Assembly (NCBI RefSeq): GCF_016656965.1
Contig: NZ_CP067977.1
Coordinates: 2,318,501-2,382,500, forward strand
Direction of reading: 5' to 3'
Source: Brevundimonas vitisensis
GTDB lineage: Bacteria > Pseudomonadota > Alphaproteobacteria > Caulobacterales > Caulobacteraceae
DNA length: 64,000 nt
The notes beneath the pieces are model-generated. The model saw nothing but the letters and a program-made list of their open reading frames with translations, ran no database searches and was not told the origin of the DNA. Below are positions 9,701-17,573 of the stretch, in pieces. Each line of letters opens with the position of its first letter. Within the stretch, counting starts at the first letter, position 1. The position numbers and the translations under genes are program-made.

Positions 9701-10872
9701 CCGACATCCTGGTCGGAGGAAACGGCAACGACACCCTGCGCGGGGACTCCGGCCTGGGCGACTACGACCGTATGGACGGTGGCGCCGGCAACGACAGCTT
9801 CTATGTCGACAGCGGCGACGATCTGACGACCGAAGCCTCCGGCGGCGGCACCGACACCGTCTATGCCGACATTCGCGTCGCCAACAGCGGCGTCTATCTG
9901 CAGGCCAATATCGAGAACCTGGTCCTGATCGGCACGACGGCCTTCGGTGTCGGCAACGATCTGAACAATACGGTCACGGGCAATGCTTCGGCCAACACGC
10001 TGCGGGGCGGCGCCGGCAACGACATCATCAACGGCGGGGCCGGAAACGACGTCCTCTACGGTGATGCCGGAAACGACACCTTCGTCTTCAACGCCCGTAC
10101 GGGCGGCGACGTGATCGTCGACTTCTCCTTGGCCAACGACCGGATCGATCTGTCGGCCTTTGCCCAGTTCACCAGCTTTGCGGCCCTGCAGACGACCTTC
10201 AGCCAGGTCGGTGCCGATGGCGCGATCAACCTCAGCAATGGGGACTTCATCGTTCTGAACGGCGTCACCATGGCCAATCTGACGGCCGCCAACTTCATCC
10301 TGCCGAGCCAGGCTGCAGCGGCGGCTCCCGCCCTGCCCGAAGGCAAGGCGGACGAGGGTCCGCTGGTCCTGCCGGGCGTGTCGGACGACGGCTTCATGCT
10401 GGACCTGGGCAAGGCGGATCCCGCCTCCGGTCCGCAGGTCCTGCCCGGACCGGCTTCGGCCGTGGCGGGCAAGGTCTCGCTGGACGGACCGCTGGTCCTG
10501 CCGGGGATCGTCGACGACAGTGCTGACGGCAAGGCGAACTGGGACGAAGCCCAGGTCCTGCCCGGACCGGTGGCGAACGCCAGCAAGTTCGACGTGGATG
10601 CGCCGCAGGTCCTGCCGGGCGTGGTCGATGACGGCTTCCTGCTGTCGGGCGACATCGTGTCGGGTGCCGGCAAGGCGGACTTCGACTTCGGCCCGCTGGT
10701 CCTGCCGGGCGTTCGCGACGGCGGCTTCGACCTGGCCGCGGCGCTGGGCGGCGGCGCGACGAACGGGACGGAGTCCCTGTTCAACGACCAGCTGGATCTG
10801 CAGGGCGTGATGGATCTGGGACGCGACAGCGCCACCACCCATCTGCGCGATCTGCACGATCCCTGGGCCTGA
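6769..10872 (+). CDS. Large secreted M10 (serralysin-family) metalloprotease with RTX repeats and PPC domain
   Basis: 1367 residues from the ATG at 6769 (MFDSFAGARSG); the frame is open back to 6703 but without similarity. Residues 235-246 hold the zinc site HEIGHAIGFSHP, with the Met-turn VMSYF near 275. A serralysin C-domain follows, then many GGxGxD calcium-binding nonapeptides at about 395-430, 485-560, 795-850, 895-1010 and 1065-1105. A PPC-like beta-sandwich (about 640-785) interrupts them. There is no Sec signal, as expected for type I secretion, but no type I exporter genes are adjacent. The tail from about 1181 is a Gly/Asp/Pro segment with six (Q/L)VLPG repeats, unusual after an RTX block. 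Probably an extracellular protease; the substrate is unknown. Confidence 0.9.
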   Translation: MFDSFAGARSGSSTSGRFIEDADAPLNTAVFNTPTDTTDSLFGGISTYGLCGGCGRFHGATDANGDTQGAIINADDRGTLQPNGKPSLGVGEAGQQLTRSGASWSALGQATNVTFSFRATAPDTMPNGTGDFSQFTATQINATLLALASWSDVANITFTRVNDAGSNYSNNATMVFGNYATGAAGAAAFAYLPGSATNANNRNAGVNNGDVWINNSIDYNATPIMNQYGQLVLVHEIGHAIGFSHPADYNASEGVQIRYGTDATYFEDSLQYTVMSYFDEGFTGANYSIGAQRYAAAPLVDDIAGAQRLYGANMTTRTGDTVYGFNSNAGQPWYSAAFETSVLIFAVWDAGGTDTFDFSGYLNNQIIDLRQGAFSNVGGMVGNVAVAVGVTIENAIGGSGDDAIRGNSADNSLRGNGGNDTIDGGLGTDTVVFAGNRSAYTITWNGQVGTVVGPDGTDTITNVEFLQFADQRIAAAPTGGLLVAGDLTNETINGSAFADTIGGLGGNDTINGLAGNDTLNGGSGNDILNGGDNDDILIGGLGNDTLVGGNGIDTADYTGAGAGVTVSLATGTATGGAGTDTLATIENLTGSAFNDRLDGDNNANVIRGGGGADLINGGGGNDTLYAGAAVVTAAPDVIKAQTTLNNSTTTAVSLTGTFDLQARAGVQDATSIPHSTVVATAHGGLEYYAVTVTAGETIRLDIDNASFDSTLRIVTADNVELANNDDAGQAGDGGASTDSYLTYTFATAGTYYIQVGRWQSGADATLVSAPPAAGATYTLHVSSPSQTPVAEVLLGSVINGDDGNDTVYGSTGFDVLSGNAGDDTIYGGGGDDHLGGGIGNDTFYVDSQSDIIFEGAGEGQDRVFSTSNYYLYANVEDLTLQAGAGNIFGVGNGLANVITGNEGANLLIAGAGNDTVNGGSGNDTLYGQDGNDTLNGDAGIDYLDGGIGNDTLNGGADADNLQGGEGDDTLTGGDGFFTDILVGGNGNDTLRGDSGLGDYDRMDGGAGNDSFYVDSGDDLTTEASGGGTDTVYADIRVANSGVYLQANIENLVLIGTTAFGVGNDLNNTVTGNASANTLRGGAGNDIINGGAGNDVLYGDAGNDTFVFNARTGGDVIVDFSLANDRIDLSAFAQFTSFAALQTTFSQVGADGAINLSNGDFIVLNGVTMANLTAANFILPSQAAAAAPALPEGKADEGPLVLPGVSDDGFMLDLGKADPASGPQVLPGPASAVAGKVSLDGPLVLPGIVDDSADGKANWDEAQVLPGPVANASKFDVDAPQVLPGVVDDGFLLSGDIVSGAGKADFDFGPLVLPGVRDGGFDLAAALGGGATNGTESLFNDQLDLQGVMDLGRDSATTHLRDLHDPWA
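10358..10710 (+). repeat. Six-fold VLPG coding repeat in the protease tail
   Basis: Six copies of a short motif, (G/A)(P/-)(L/Q)VLPG followed by V, P or I, start near 10358, 10429, 10485, 10545, 10600 and 10690. They are spaced 55-90 bases apart, with Gly/Lys/Ala/Asp-rich linkers. At the DNA level the shared core is close to GGTCCTGCC. They lie after the last RTX repeat, where serralysins normally have only a short secretion signal. Confidence 0.8.
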
Positions 10873-10895
10873 TAGGCCGGTTCCGATCTGATACT

Positions 10896-10922
10896 CCCCG
10901 AGGCGGTTTTCCCGCCTCGGGG
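10896..10922. terminator. Bidirectional intrinsic terminator between protease and FkbM gene
   Basis: An 11-bp perfect stem (10896-10906 with 10912-10922) with a TTTTC loop lies in the short space between the two convergent genes. It has no long U-tract on either side but is very stable. Confidence 0.65.
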
Positions 10923-10923
10923 T

Positions 10924-12345
10924 TCAGGTTTGAAGGGGCGAGGCGATAACGCCGCCGATGGGCGGTTGCCGGCTCATGACGACATCGCAGGCGGACAGGG
11001 TCGCCATTTCGCCAGCGTCGATCTCCAGCAGGGTCGCGTCATACTGGATACGCCAGAAGCGGAAGCCCTGACCGCTCAGCCAGGCGACGAAGGCATTCAG
11101 ATCGGCGCGTGCGCCCATCTGGACCACATCCCACTCCATACAAACGACAATGTCGGGCCGCTGCAGCAGCCGCTCGGCCCCGCGCAGGATCAGGGGCTCT
11201 GACCCCTCCGCGTCCATGCGGATCAGGCGGACGTCGCCGGTGACGACATCGTCCAGGCGCACCGCCTCGACTACGATCAGCTCGCTGTCCTGACCCAGGG
11301 CCCCTTCACGCGTCGACAGGGTGCCGCCGCCGGCATTGCGCCGAGAGGTGGCAAAGCTGAGGGTCGTCGCCCGGTCGGCCGCCGCCTTGGCGACGACTTT
11401 GACCCGGCCCGAATAGCCGTTGAAATGCACCGAGCGGCGGACCAGTTCGGCCAGATGAGGATTGGCCTCGAAGGTGACCAGGCTGCCCTCCGGTCCCATG
11501 CGTTGGGCCATGGCCACGGTGTAGACGCCGAAATTGGCGCCGACCTCAATCGCATGGTCCCCCGGCTGGACCAGGCCGCAGATGACCTGATGAATCCAGG
11601 CCTCCCAGTATCCCCGCGCGATCAGATGGGCCGCCACCGCCTCATCCATCGGATCGACATAGAGGAAATGTCCATCCGTCAGCCGGGTCAGCCCCAGGTC
11701 CGGACCGAGGGTGAAATAGCGCTGGGGCTCCGGAAGCGGAGGGGGAGGGGGTGGTGGAGGCGGGGGCGGGGCGGGGGCGGCTTCGGCCTCGATGCGTACC
11801 GGCTCGGGCTCAGGCGCTTCATGTGCCGGGGTAACAGCCTGCGGCGGCCGCCGGTGCAACAGGGGTTCGACCCGCAGGGCGCGCCGGTTGCGTGCAACCG
11901 CAGACACCCGCCGCTGAGGCTGCGGATCGTCCTGCGGCACCTCGCGAGGCAGGGAAACGCCCGCGCGCAGCAACCCACGCAGTTCGCGCCCGGCATCATC
12001 TTGGCCAGGGTCCAGCCGATGGGCGCGGCTATAGAATTGGGCCGCTTCGTCCAGCCGGTCCGTCAGCTTGAGCAGATGGCCCAGTTGCAGGTGGGTGTCG
12101 GCGACCTCCGGCGCACGGGCCAGGGCCTGGCGATAGGCGGCCTCGGCCCCCGCTCGATCCCCGCCTTCCTTCAGGGCATGACCCAGCTGCACCCAGAGGT
12201 CTGCCCGGCTGTCGTCCAGATCCAGCGAGGCGCGATAGGCACGGGCCGCACCGGCCCAATCGCCACGATCGCGGGCTGCGTCGCCCATGGTCGCCAGGCC
12301 GCCCGCCGACGGTTCGCCCCACACCCTGATTCCAAAGATTTCCAT
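10924..12345 (-). CDS. TPR - polyproline - FkbM methyltransferase fusion
   Basis: 473 residues. TPR-like helices occupy about 20-135. A charged, proline-rich linker with an unbroken run of 11 prolines comes near 195-210. An FkbM-type SAM methyltransferase domain follows (about 225-455) with motif I AIEVGANFGVY, an E/D-rich post-I strand FEANP and the RMDAEGSEP stretch. FkbM enzymes usually O-methylate sugars or lipids. It is the last gene of the kpsMET operon, so methylation of capsule sugars is a reasonable inference. It may start at the ATG at 12345 or a few codons later. Confidence 0.85.
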   Translation of the reverse strand: MEIFGIRVWGEPSAGGLATMGDAARDRGDWAGAARAYRASLDLDDSRADLWVQLGHALKEGGDRAGAEAAYRQALARAPEVADTHLQLGHLLKLTDRLDEAAQFYSRAHRLDPGQDDAGRELRGLLRAGVSLPREVPQDDPQPQRRVSAVARNRRALRVEPLLHRRPPQAVTPAHEAPEPEPVRIEAEAAPAPPPPPPPPPPPLPEPQRYFTLGPDLGLTRLTDGHFLYVDPMDEAVAAHLIARGYWEAWIHQVICGLVQPGDHAIEVGANFGVYTVAMAQRMGPEGSLVTFEANPHLAELVRRSVHFNGYSGRVKVVAKAAADRATTLSFATSRRNAGGGTLSTREGALGQDSELIVVEAVRLDDVVTGDVRLIRMDAEGSEPLILRGAERLLQRPDIVVCMEWDVVQMGARADLNAFVAWLSGQGFRFWRIQYDATLLEIDAGEMATLSACDVVMSRQPPIGGVIASPLQT

Positions 12346-12382
12346 CCTGCCTCGCTAAGGAGGTGTCGCCGCGAAAGCAATC

Positions 12383-13243
12383 TCAGCCGACCCGGTCCAC
12401 CCGCACCCCTTCGAACCCCAGCACGCCGTCGACCGCCGGCACGTCCAGCGCCAGTCGAAGCTCGGACGGCGCAGCATCCTCCCAGCGATGAGAGAGCTCG
12501 ACTTCGAACCGACCGGCCCGCCCCGGACGAAACGCGTGTGTGGCGAACCTGGCCTGATCGCCCCACTCCAGCCGCCACGACGCCTTTGCGGCCGACGCAT
12601 CCAGCCAGAACCGCAGCCGGATACGCCAGTCGCCGGGGGGAAGGCTGACGTAGGGTCCAAAGACCAGAATGCGCGCACGCCCGGTGATATCGAGCCGCTC
12701 CGGTACGCCCTGAACCACGCCGGATGTGGAGGTGTGGCGGAACAGGTCCCGCGCCCACTGCGCCGATGCGCCATGAAGGGGTGGTCCGTCGGCAAACAGC
12801 GATAAGGCCGTCCGTGCCGAGCCGGCATCGGTGGCTTCCGCTAGGTGCTCAGCGGCCGGAACCACCAGCCCGGGTACAATCTCGGTGGCCCCCCTCGTCT
12901 GGTCGGTGATCCACAGGGCGTCGCTGAGCGTCGAGGCCTCGGCCAGCAGACGGGACACGACCCACAGGCCCTGTTCCGGTGGCAGGTCATAGGCGCTCGC
13001 TGCCGCCTGCGCCGCCTGTCCCAGGTCCGGGGCCACGACGATCCAGCGGGCAGGCTCCAGATGCCTGGCATGGGCGATGTCCGAAACCAGCAGGATCGTC
13101 CCGTGCGCTATGGCCGACACGGGTTGCCCCGCATAGGGCAGGACGGACCAGTCTTCCCCGGCTGAGGCCAAAAGCCTTTCGTGCCAGGCCGCTGCGGCCT
13201 TACCCGGCAACAGCAGGATGCAGGCCGCAACCGTGGCCGTCAT
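12383..13243 (-). CDS. Unknown capsule-operon protein with C-terminal beta-sandwich
   Basis: 286 residues from the ATG at 13243, which overlaps the kpsT stop as ATGA; a longer frame upstream is not coding-like. The N-terminal half (about 1-150) has alternating alpha/beta hydrophobicity with ILLLPGK and TILLVSD strands. The C-terminal ~110 residues look like a carbohydrate-binding-type beta-sandwich, beginning near VFGPYVSLPPGDWRIRLRF. There is no signal peptide or membrane segment. It sits between the capsule ATPase and the FkbM methyltransferase, so a cytoplasmic role in capsule assembly or modification is likely, but I do not recognise the family. Confidence 0.8.
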   Translation of the reverse strand: MTATVAACILLLPGKAAAAWHERLLASAGEDWSVLPYAGQPVSAIAHGTILLVSDIAHARHLEPARWIVVAPDLGQAAQAAASAYDLPPEQGLWVVSRLLAEASTLSDALWITDQTRGATEIVPGLVVPAAEHLAEATDAGSARTALSLFADGPPLHGASAQWARDLFRHTSTSGVVQGVPERLDITGRARILVFGPYVSLPPGDWRIRLRFWLDASAAKASWRLEWGDQARFATHAFRPGRAGRFEVELSHRWEDAAPSELRLALDVPAVDGVLGFEGVRVDRVG

Positions 13244-13911
13244 GCCGCCCTCAGCCAGCTGTAGATCTCGATCGCCTCGTCGATGTCGGCGAACAGCTTG
13301 GCGCGGCCGCCCTCGATGATCAGGGCGCGGTCGCACTGTTCGGCGACCAGATGCATGTCGTGGGATGCCATGATGAAGGCGCGCTCTGCCCGGCGCTCGA
13401 AGAGGGCCTCGCGGCATTTCTGCTGGAAGCGGGCATCGCCTACGGCGACCAGTTCGTCGATCAGGTAGCAGTCGAACTCGATTGCCAGCGACAGGCCAAA
13501 GGCCAGTCGGGCCCGCATGCCGGAGGAATAGTGCTTCACCGGCTCCCGCAGTGCAGGGCCCAGTTCAGCAAAATCGTCTACCCGCGCCAGGGTCTCGGCA
13601 TAGGGTCGGTCATAGATGCGGGCGATGAAGCGGATGTTGTCCAGGCCCGACAGGCTGCCCTGAAATCCACCGCCGAAGCCGATGGGCCAGGACACGCTCA
13701 TGCGCCAGGTCACGACGCCCCGGCTTGGCGACAGGACCCCGCCGAGGATCTTGATCAGGGTGGACTTGCCCTGACCGTTTCGGCCCAGCAAGGCCAGTCG
13801 CCCGCCGTGTTCCAGGTCGAAATCGACATCGCTGAGAACCGGGGCCGTGGCTCCTCGCCAGGTCTTGCCCAGCCGACGCACCGACAGTCCCGGCAGGTCG
13901 GGCGGCGTCAT
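13240..13911 (-). CDS. kpsT: Capsular polysaccharide ABC exporter, ATP-binding protein (KpsT/CtrD type)
   Basis: 223 residues, normal for KpsT. Walker A is GRNGQGKST (about residue 42), the signature HYSSGMRARL (about 127) and Walker B CYLIDELVAVGD (about 147). The H-loop is SHDMH. The short, single-domain form without a C-terminal carbohydrate-binding extension fits group 2/3 capsule exporters rather than Wzt O-antigen exporters. It overlaps kpsE upstream and the unknown gene downstream by four bases each. Confidence 0.93.
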   Translation of the reverse strand: MTPPDLPGLSVRRLGKTWRGATAPVLSDVDFDLEHGGRLALLGRNGQGKSTLIKILGGVLSPSRGVVTWRMSVSWPIGFGGGFQGSLSGLDNIRFIARIYDRPYAETLARVDDFAELGPALREPVKHYSSGMRARLAFGLSLAIEFDCYLIDELVAVGDARFQQKCREALFERRAERAFIMASHDMHLVAEQCDRALIIEGGRAKLFADIDEAIEIYSWLRAA

Positions 13912-15074
13912 CCGTCCTGGCGGTGCTCGCGCACCCCCGCCCAGATCAGGCGACCCAGGGCATAGACCAGAAGCGAACTGAGCAGGACCGTCAGGATCGA
14001 CAGCCAGCGACGCGGCAACATGGCCTCGTCCGGTCGGCCAGGATCGACGATCCGTTCCAGATACAGCGTCTGACGCCGGGCCTCCTGACGCGCCTCGACC
14101 AGGGCCGCGGCCGCCTGGGTCAGCTGGCGGTCGGCGAACTCGCGTTCCAGAACCAGTTCCTCATAGGCTCCAACCCGGGGGGCCAGCGATCCGGCATCAC
14201 CCGCGATCTTCGCTCGCTCGGCGGCGATCTGGCGCTCATAGGCGCTGATGCGACTGTCCAGGCTGGGCAGTTGCGGGCTTTGCGGGGCCTCGGCGGCCAG
14301 TTGCGAGCGTTCGGCGCGCAGGCCGGCGACCGCCGCCAGAAGTTCGCCGATCAGGGCCGTGCTCTCGGCCGCGGCCCTTTGGGGGTCGATGAAGCGTTCG
14401 CGATTACGGAAGGACGTCAGTCGCGCCTGGACCGCCGCCAGCCGCGCCTGGGCCTCCAGTTGCGCGCGCTCGGCCTGGGCCACGGCATCGGCAGCTGCCC
14501 GTTCGTTCAGGCGGTTCACCAGGCGCTCGCCGCCCTGCAACAGAGCCTCGGCCATGCCCTGGGCATCCTGGGGGCGGAAGGCCTCGACCCGCAGCGTGCT
14601 GATCCCGGTGGTGGAGTCATAGCCGACCGTGACGAAACGCTGGAACGCCTTGTGCCGTCCCTCGAAACTGCGGCTTTCCCAGGGGCGCGGGTAGCGGGAA
14701 AAGACATCCACCCCGGGCCGACCCAGCAGGGCCGCCACATCATAGCGGGCCCCGAGCTCACGAAGACCGTCGCGTGACCGAATGTGCTCGTGAACGGCAA
14801 AGGCGTCGGTCTGGGCCTGGGCGACACCGATCCCGCCCAGAGCCACGCCCAGGGATGACGGCTGCATCTCGCTGGGCGCGCGCACTATGAAGCGGGCCTC
14901 GGAAACATAGCGCGGCGAGGCGATCAGGCCGAAGTAGAGCACCGCCAGCAAGGTCGGCACCCCTACGACGATCAGAAAGGGCCAAGGCAGCCGGCTGCGC
15001 CAGTCGCTGGTCGAACGGCCGCGGTCTTCCGCGTCGGGCGTGGGGCCCAGATAGGTCAGCCGGGGCTCGCTCAC
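13908..15074 (-). CDS. kpsE: Capsule export inner-membrane/periplasmic adaptor (KpsE/CtrB/BexC type)
   Basis: 388 residues with one membrane segment near 30-52, a long periplasmic region (about 60-350) rich in predicted coiled coil between roughly 170 and 320, and a second membrane segment near 360-380. The YVSEARFIVRAP stretch after the first helix is typical of PCP-3 family members. It links the KpsMT transporter to the outer-membrane export channel, probably the KpsD/Wza-type lipoprotein encoded at 45.1-46.2 kb. It overlaps kpsT by four bases and follows kpsM by 27. Confidence 0.92.
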   Translation of the reverse strand: MSEPRLTYLGPTPDAEDRGRSTSDWRSRLPWPFLIVVGVPTLLAVLYFGLIASPRYVSEARFIVRAPSEMQPSSLGVALGGIGVAQAQTDAFAVHEHIRSRDGLRELGARYDVAALLGRPGVDVFSRYPRPWESRSFEGRHKAFQRFVTVGYDSTTGISTLRVEAFRPQDAQGMAEALLQGGERLVNRLNERAAADAVAQAERAQLEAQARLAAVQARLTSFRNRERFIDPQRAAAESTALIGELLAAVAGLRAERSQLAAEAPQSPQLPSLDSRISAYERQIAAERAKIAGDAGSLAPRVGAYEELVLEREFADRQLTQAAAALVEARQEARRQTLYLERIVDPGRPDEAMLPRRWLSILTVLLSSLLVYALGRLIWAGVREHRQDG

Positions 15075-15101
15075 AGATACACGCTCACGACAGACTTTAT
15101 C

Positions 15102-15902
15102 CTATTCGGCATCGATGCGGTCCTTGGCCCCGTTCAGCAGCGCCAGACCCAGCAGGTTCAGGACTCCGCACCAGGTCAGGGCATAGACCGGATCGTAGTG
15201 CGTGGCCACGAACTCGCCGAACACCCCGCCCCGGATCATCTCGACCGGATGGGGCAGGGGGATCAGCAGGAACAGCTCGCGATACGCGGGGGGCAGCCAG
15301 TCGGCCATAAAGAATACGCCTGACAGCGGGATCAGCGCATAGGTCAGGAGGGGGACGATCCGCTCCATGACCTCGAAGCGGACGGCCAGACCGCTGAGGG
15401 TCAGGGCCAGGCCCATCCCCATCAGACCCAGAATGATCCAGCCGAAATACAGCAGAAGCCAGTCGTGTGGCAGGCTGACCTGTCCCAGGGTCATCAGGAT
15501 GGCATAGACAACGACGAAGGCGCCGGTCGCGCCCAGAAACTCCAGCAGATTGCGCGAAGCGTAAATGTGCAGGGCGGTCACGGCCCGATGGTGCAGCAGC
15601 CCGATATTGGATTGCAGCGCGGCCAGGCTGAAGCTGATCTGATGGCGGAACAGCAACAGTGCCATGTATCCGGTCATGACGAAGGGACCCAGCCGGACGC
15701 CGTGCTCATGGTCGGGGCGGATGATGGACCACAGCACCAATACACCCAGACAGAACAGCAAGGGTTCGCCGATCAGCCAGACGAAGCCCAGGCCCCGGCG
15801 GCCGTACCGGGTGATCAGTTCACGCATCATTAGCGCCCCGACAACGCGACTGTGGCGCGTCCACGGCGACAGAATGGCGAAGGCGAGGGGGCGGTCGGTC
15901 AC
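15102..15902 (-). CDS. kpsM: Capsular polysaccharide ABC exporter, permease (KpsM/CtrC type)
   Basis: 266 residues with about six hydrophobic membrane segments and the ABC-2 permease opening (MMRELITRYGRRGLGFVW). The C-terminal half carries the PLPHPVEMIRGG stretch typical of polysaccharide exporters. With KpsT it exports the lipid-linked polysaccharide across the inner membrane. It is first in the minus-strand operon and divergent from OmpA paralogue 1, with 212 bases between starts. Confidence 0.93.
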   Translation of the reverse strand: MTDRPLAFAILSPWTRHSRVVGALMMRELITRYGRRGLGFVWLIGEPLLFCLGVLVLWSIIRPDHEHGVRLGPFVMTGYMALLLFRHQISFSLAALQSNIGLLHHRAVTALHIYASRNLLEFLGATGAFVVVYAILMTLGQVSLPHDWLLLYFGWIILGLMGMGLALTLSGLAVRFEVMERIVPLLTYALIPLSGVFFMADWLPPAYRELFLLIPLPHPVEMIRGGVFGEFVATHYDPVYALTWCGVLNLLGLALLNGAKDRIDAE

Positions 15903-16114
15903 GTTTTGACGATAGCGACCGCGCGGAGGCAGGCAAGCGTCGCTTGGGGTGTGTCCGCCGGCAGGCCGCCCTGTATCCCCGAAAACACGGTTTGGCGTGC
16001 CTTCCTCGCCGGGCAGTGTTTGCTACTCGACCTCGTACAGCGAGGCTGATATGTGACGTTCGAGGCGGCGTGTCCGTCGCATTTTGAACATAGAGCTGCG
16101 GAGGGCACTTTTTC

Positions 16115-17281
16115 ATGCGTGCTAAGAACTTCATTCTGGCCTCGGGAGCTGCTGCGGCGCTTCTGATGGCTGCCGGTGCCGCTGCTGCGGAACCGAACGG
16201 CTGGTACGGCGCGATCGACGCTGGCTGGCATGGTGTTGACGACGTCAAGGTCGCCGACGCTGGCTTCAGCGATCTGTGGGAACTGGAAGTCGAAGACGGC
16301 TGGGCCGCTTTCGGACGTCTGGGCTATCGCTTCGACCAGAACTGGCGCGTCGAACTCGAAGGCGGCTATCGCTCGGGTGAAGTGGGCATCTTCACGCGCA
16401 CCCCGACGGGCGCTGGATCCTCGATCTGCTCGCCGGCCACGACCGGCCCGTGCGACACCCCGGAAGGTGACGTCGAATCCTATTCGCTGATGACCAATGT
16501 CATCTACGACTTCGGCGATGCCTCCTGGAGCCTGCGTCCCTTCATCGGCCTGGGTGCCGGTGTGGCCCGCGTGAACACGGACATCGTGGGTTCGCTCGCC
16601 GGCGTTCGCGCCGTCGGCTTCCGCGCTGACGACAGCTCGACCGAACTGGCTGCTCAGGCCATCGCCGGCCTGGGCTGGGCGATCTCGGACCGCGCTCACC
16701 TGGACCTGACCTATCGCTACTTCATGACGGACCTGGAGTTCGACAGCTCGACCACGTCGGTTGTCTATCCGTTCGGCACCTTCGAAGGCGACTATAACGA
16801 GAGCCACGCGATCACGCTGGGCCTGCGCTACGCGTTCGGAGCCGACGCTCCGCCGCCGCCGCCTCCCCCGCCGCCGCCGCCGCCCCCGCCGCCTCCTCCG
16901 CCCCCGCCGCCGCCTCCGCCGCCCCCGCCGCCCCCGGCTCCGGTCCAGGCGCGTCAGTTCGTGGTGTACTTCGACTGGGATCGTTCGGACCTGACGGCCG
17001 AAGCCCGCTCGATCATCACCCAGGCGGCCAACTACGCCAAGTCGGGCCGTCCGACCCGTATCCTGGTCGTCGGCCACGCCGACACCTCGGGTTCGGCCGC
17101 CTATAACGTCGGCCTGTCCAACCGCCGCGCCCGCACCGTTGCGGACGCCCTGGTGGCCCAACAGGTCAACGGCGGCGTGATCTCGCTGGACGCCAAGGGT
17201 GAAACCGCCCTGGCCCGTCCGACGGCTGACGGCGTGCGTGAGCCGCTGAACCGTCGTGCGACCATCGACATCAACTTCTAA
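16115..17281 (+). CDS. OmpA-family outer-membrane protein, paralogue 1
   Basis: 388 residues: a signal peptide cut after about AAA(A) at residue 25, an eight-stranded OmpA-like barrel (about 26-245), a run of 29 prolines (246-274), then an OmpA C-terminal peptidoglycan-binding domain with the VVGHADTSGSAAYN and SNRRART motifs. It anchors the outer membrane to peptidoglycan. From codon 275 onward it is identical in protein to paralogue 2 at 56599-57765, while the barrels are clearly diverged. Its upstream region lacks the EcfG-type promoter seen before paralogue 2. Divergent neighbour: capsule permease kpsM. Confidence 0.95.
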   Translation: MRAKNFILASGAAAALLMAAGAAAAEPNGWYGAIDAGWHGVDDVKVADAGFSDLWELEVEDGWAAFGRLGYRFDQNWRVELEGGYRSGEVGIFTRTPTGAGSSICSPATTGPCDTPEGDVESYSLMTNVIYDFGDASWSLRPFIGLGAGVARVNTDIVGSLAGVRAVGFRADDSSTELAAQAIAGLGWAISDRAHLDLTYRYFMTDLEFDSSTTSVVYPFGTFEGDYNESHAITLGLRYAFGADAPPPPPPPPPPPPPPPPPPPPPPPPPPPPPAPVQARQFVVYFDWDRSDLTAEARSIITQAANYAKSGRPTRILVVGHADTSGSAAYNVGLSNRRARTVADALVAQQVNGGVISLDAKGETALARPTADGVREPLNRRATIDINF

Positions 17282-17295
17282 GACCCTTCGGAGAC

Positions 17296-17340
17296 GGGCC
17301 CGGTCACAAGCCGGGCCCTGATCCCGGGCTTCGGCCCGAA
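17296..17340 (+). other. Two hairpins in the OmpA-1 3' UTR
   Basis: An 8-9 bp stem (17296-17303 with 17311-17318) is followed by a short stem closed by a TTCG tetraloop (about 17325-17338). With the terminator, three hairpins follow the stop codon in a row. The first stem stays paired in copy 2 although two of its bases differ, which suggests selection on RNA structure. Confidence 0.6.
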
Positions 17341-17368
17341 GGTCGGCGAAGTCGTCGAAACAAACATC

Positions 17369-17401
17369 AGCGCCGATCCGGGAAACCGGGTCGGCGCTTT
17401 T
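17369..17401 (+). terminator. Intrinsic terminator of OmpA paralogue 1
   Basis: A 13-bp stem (17369-17381 with 17386-17398) closed by a GAAA tetraloop, followed by a short T run. The same element ends paralogue 2. Confidence 0.9.
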
Positions 17402-17573
17402 GCTGTGGGGCGTGGTCGGAAAGCAGAGCCGCTACGGGAGAGTGTGGAAGGCCGACGCCGTCGCCAGGGTCACAATCGATCCTCACGTCAGGCAAGGCTG
17501 TGCCGACGGGCCGGGCTTGAATGCTGACGCGGATGGCTGCGCCGCTGCGCAACCTCTATGGATCCGGCTTCCG

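Larger units (their letters stand above)
16937..17410 (+). repeat. 474-bp near-identical direct repeat, copy 1
   Basis: It covers the OmpA C-terminal domain, the stop codon and the whole 3' region including the terminator. Compared by eye with 57421-57894 it has no gaps and five substitutions (one silent in the coding part, four in the 3' region). The boundary on the 5' side is the polyproline tract; on the 3' side it ends just after the terminator. Confidence 0.92.

Noticed and set aside
8389..10857. 822-residue open frame on the minus strand across the protease gene
   Set aside because: It is the antisense shadow of the repetitive RTX coding sequence; its composition is an artefact of the codon pattern.
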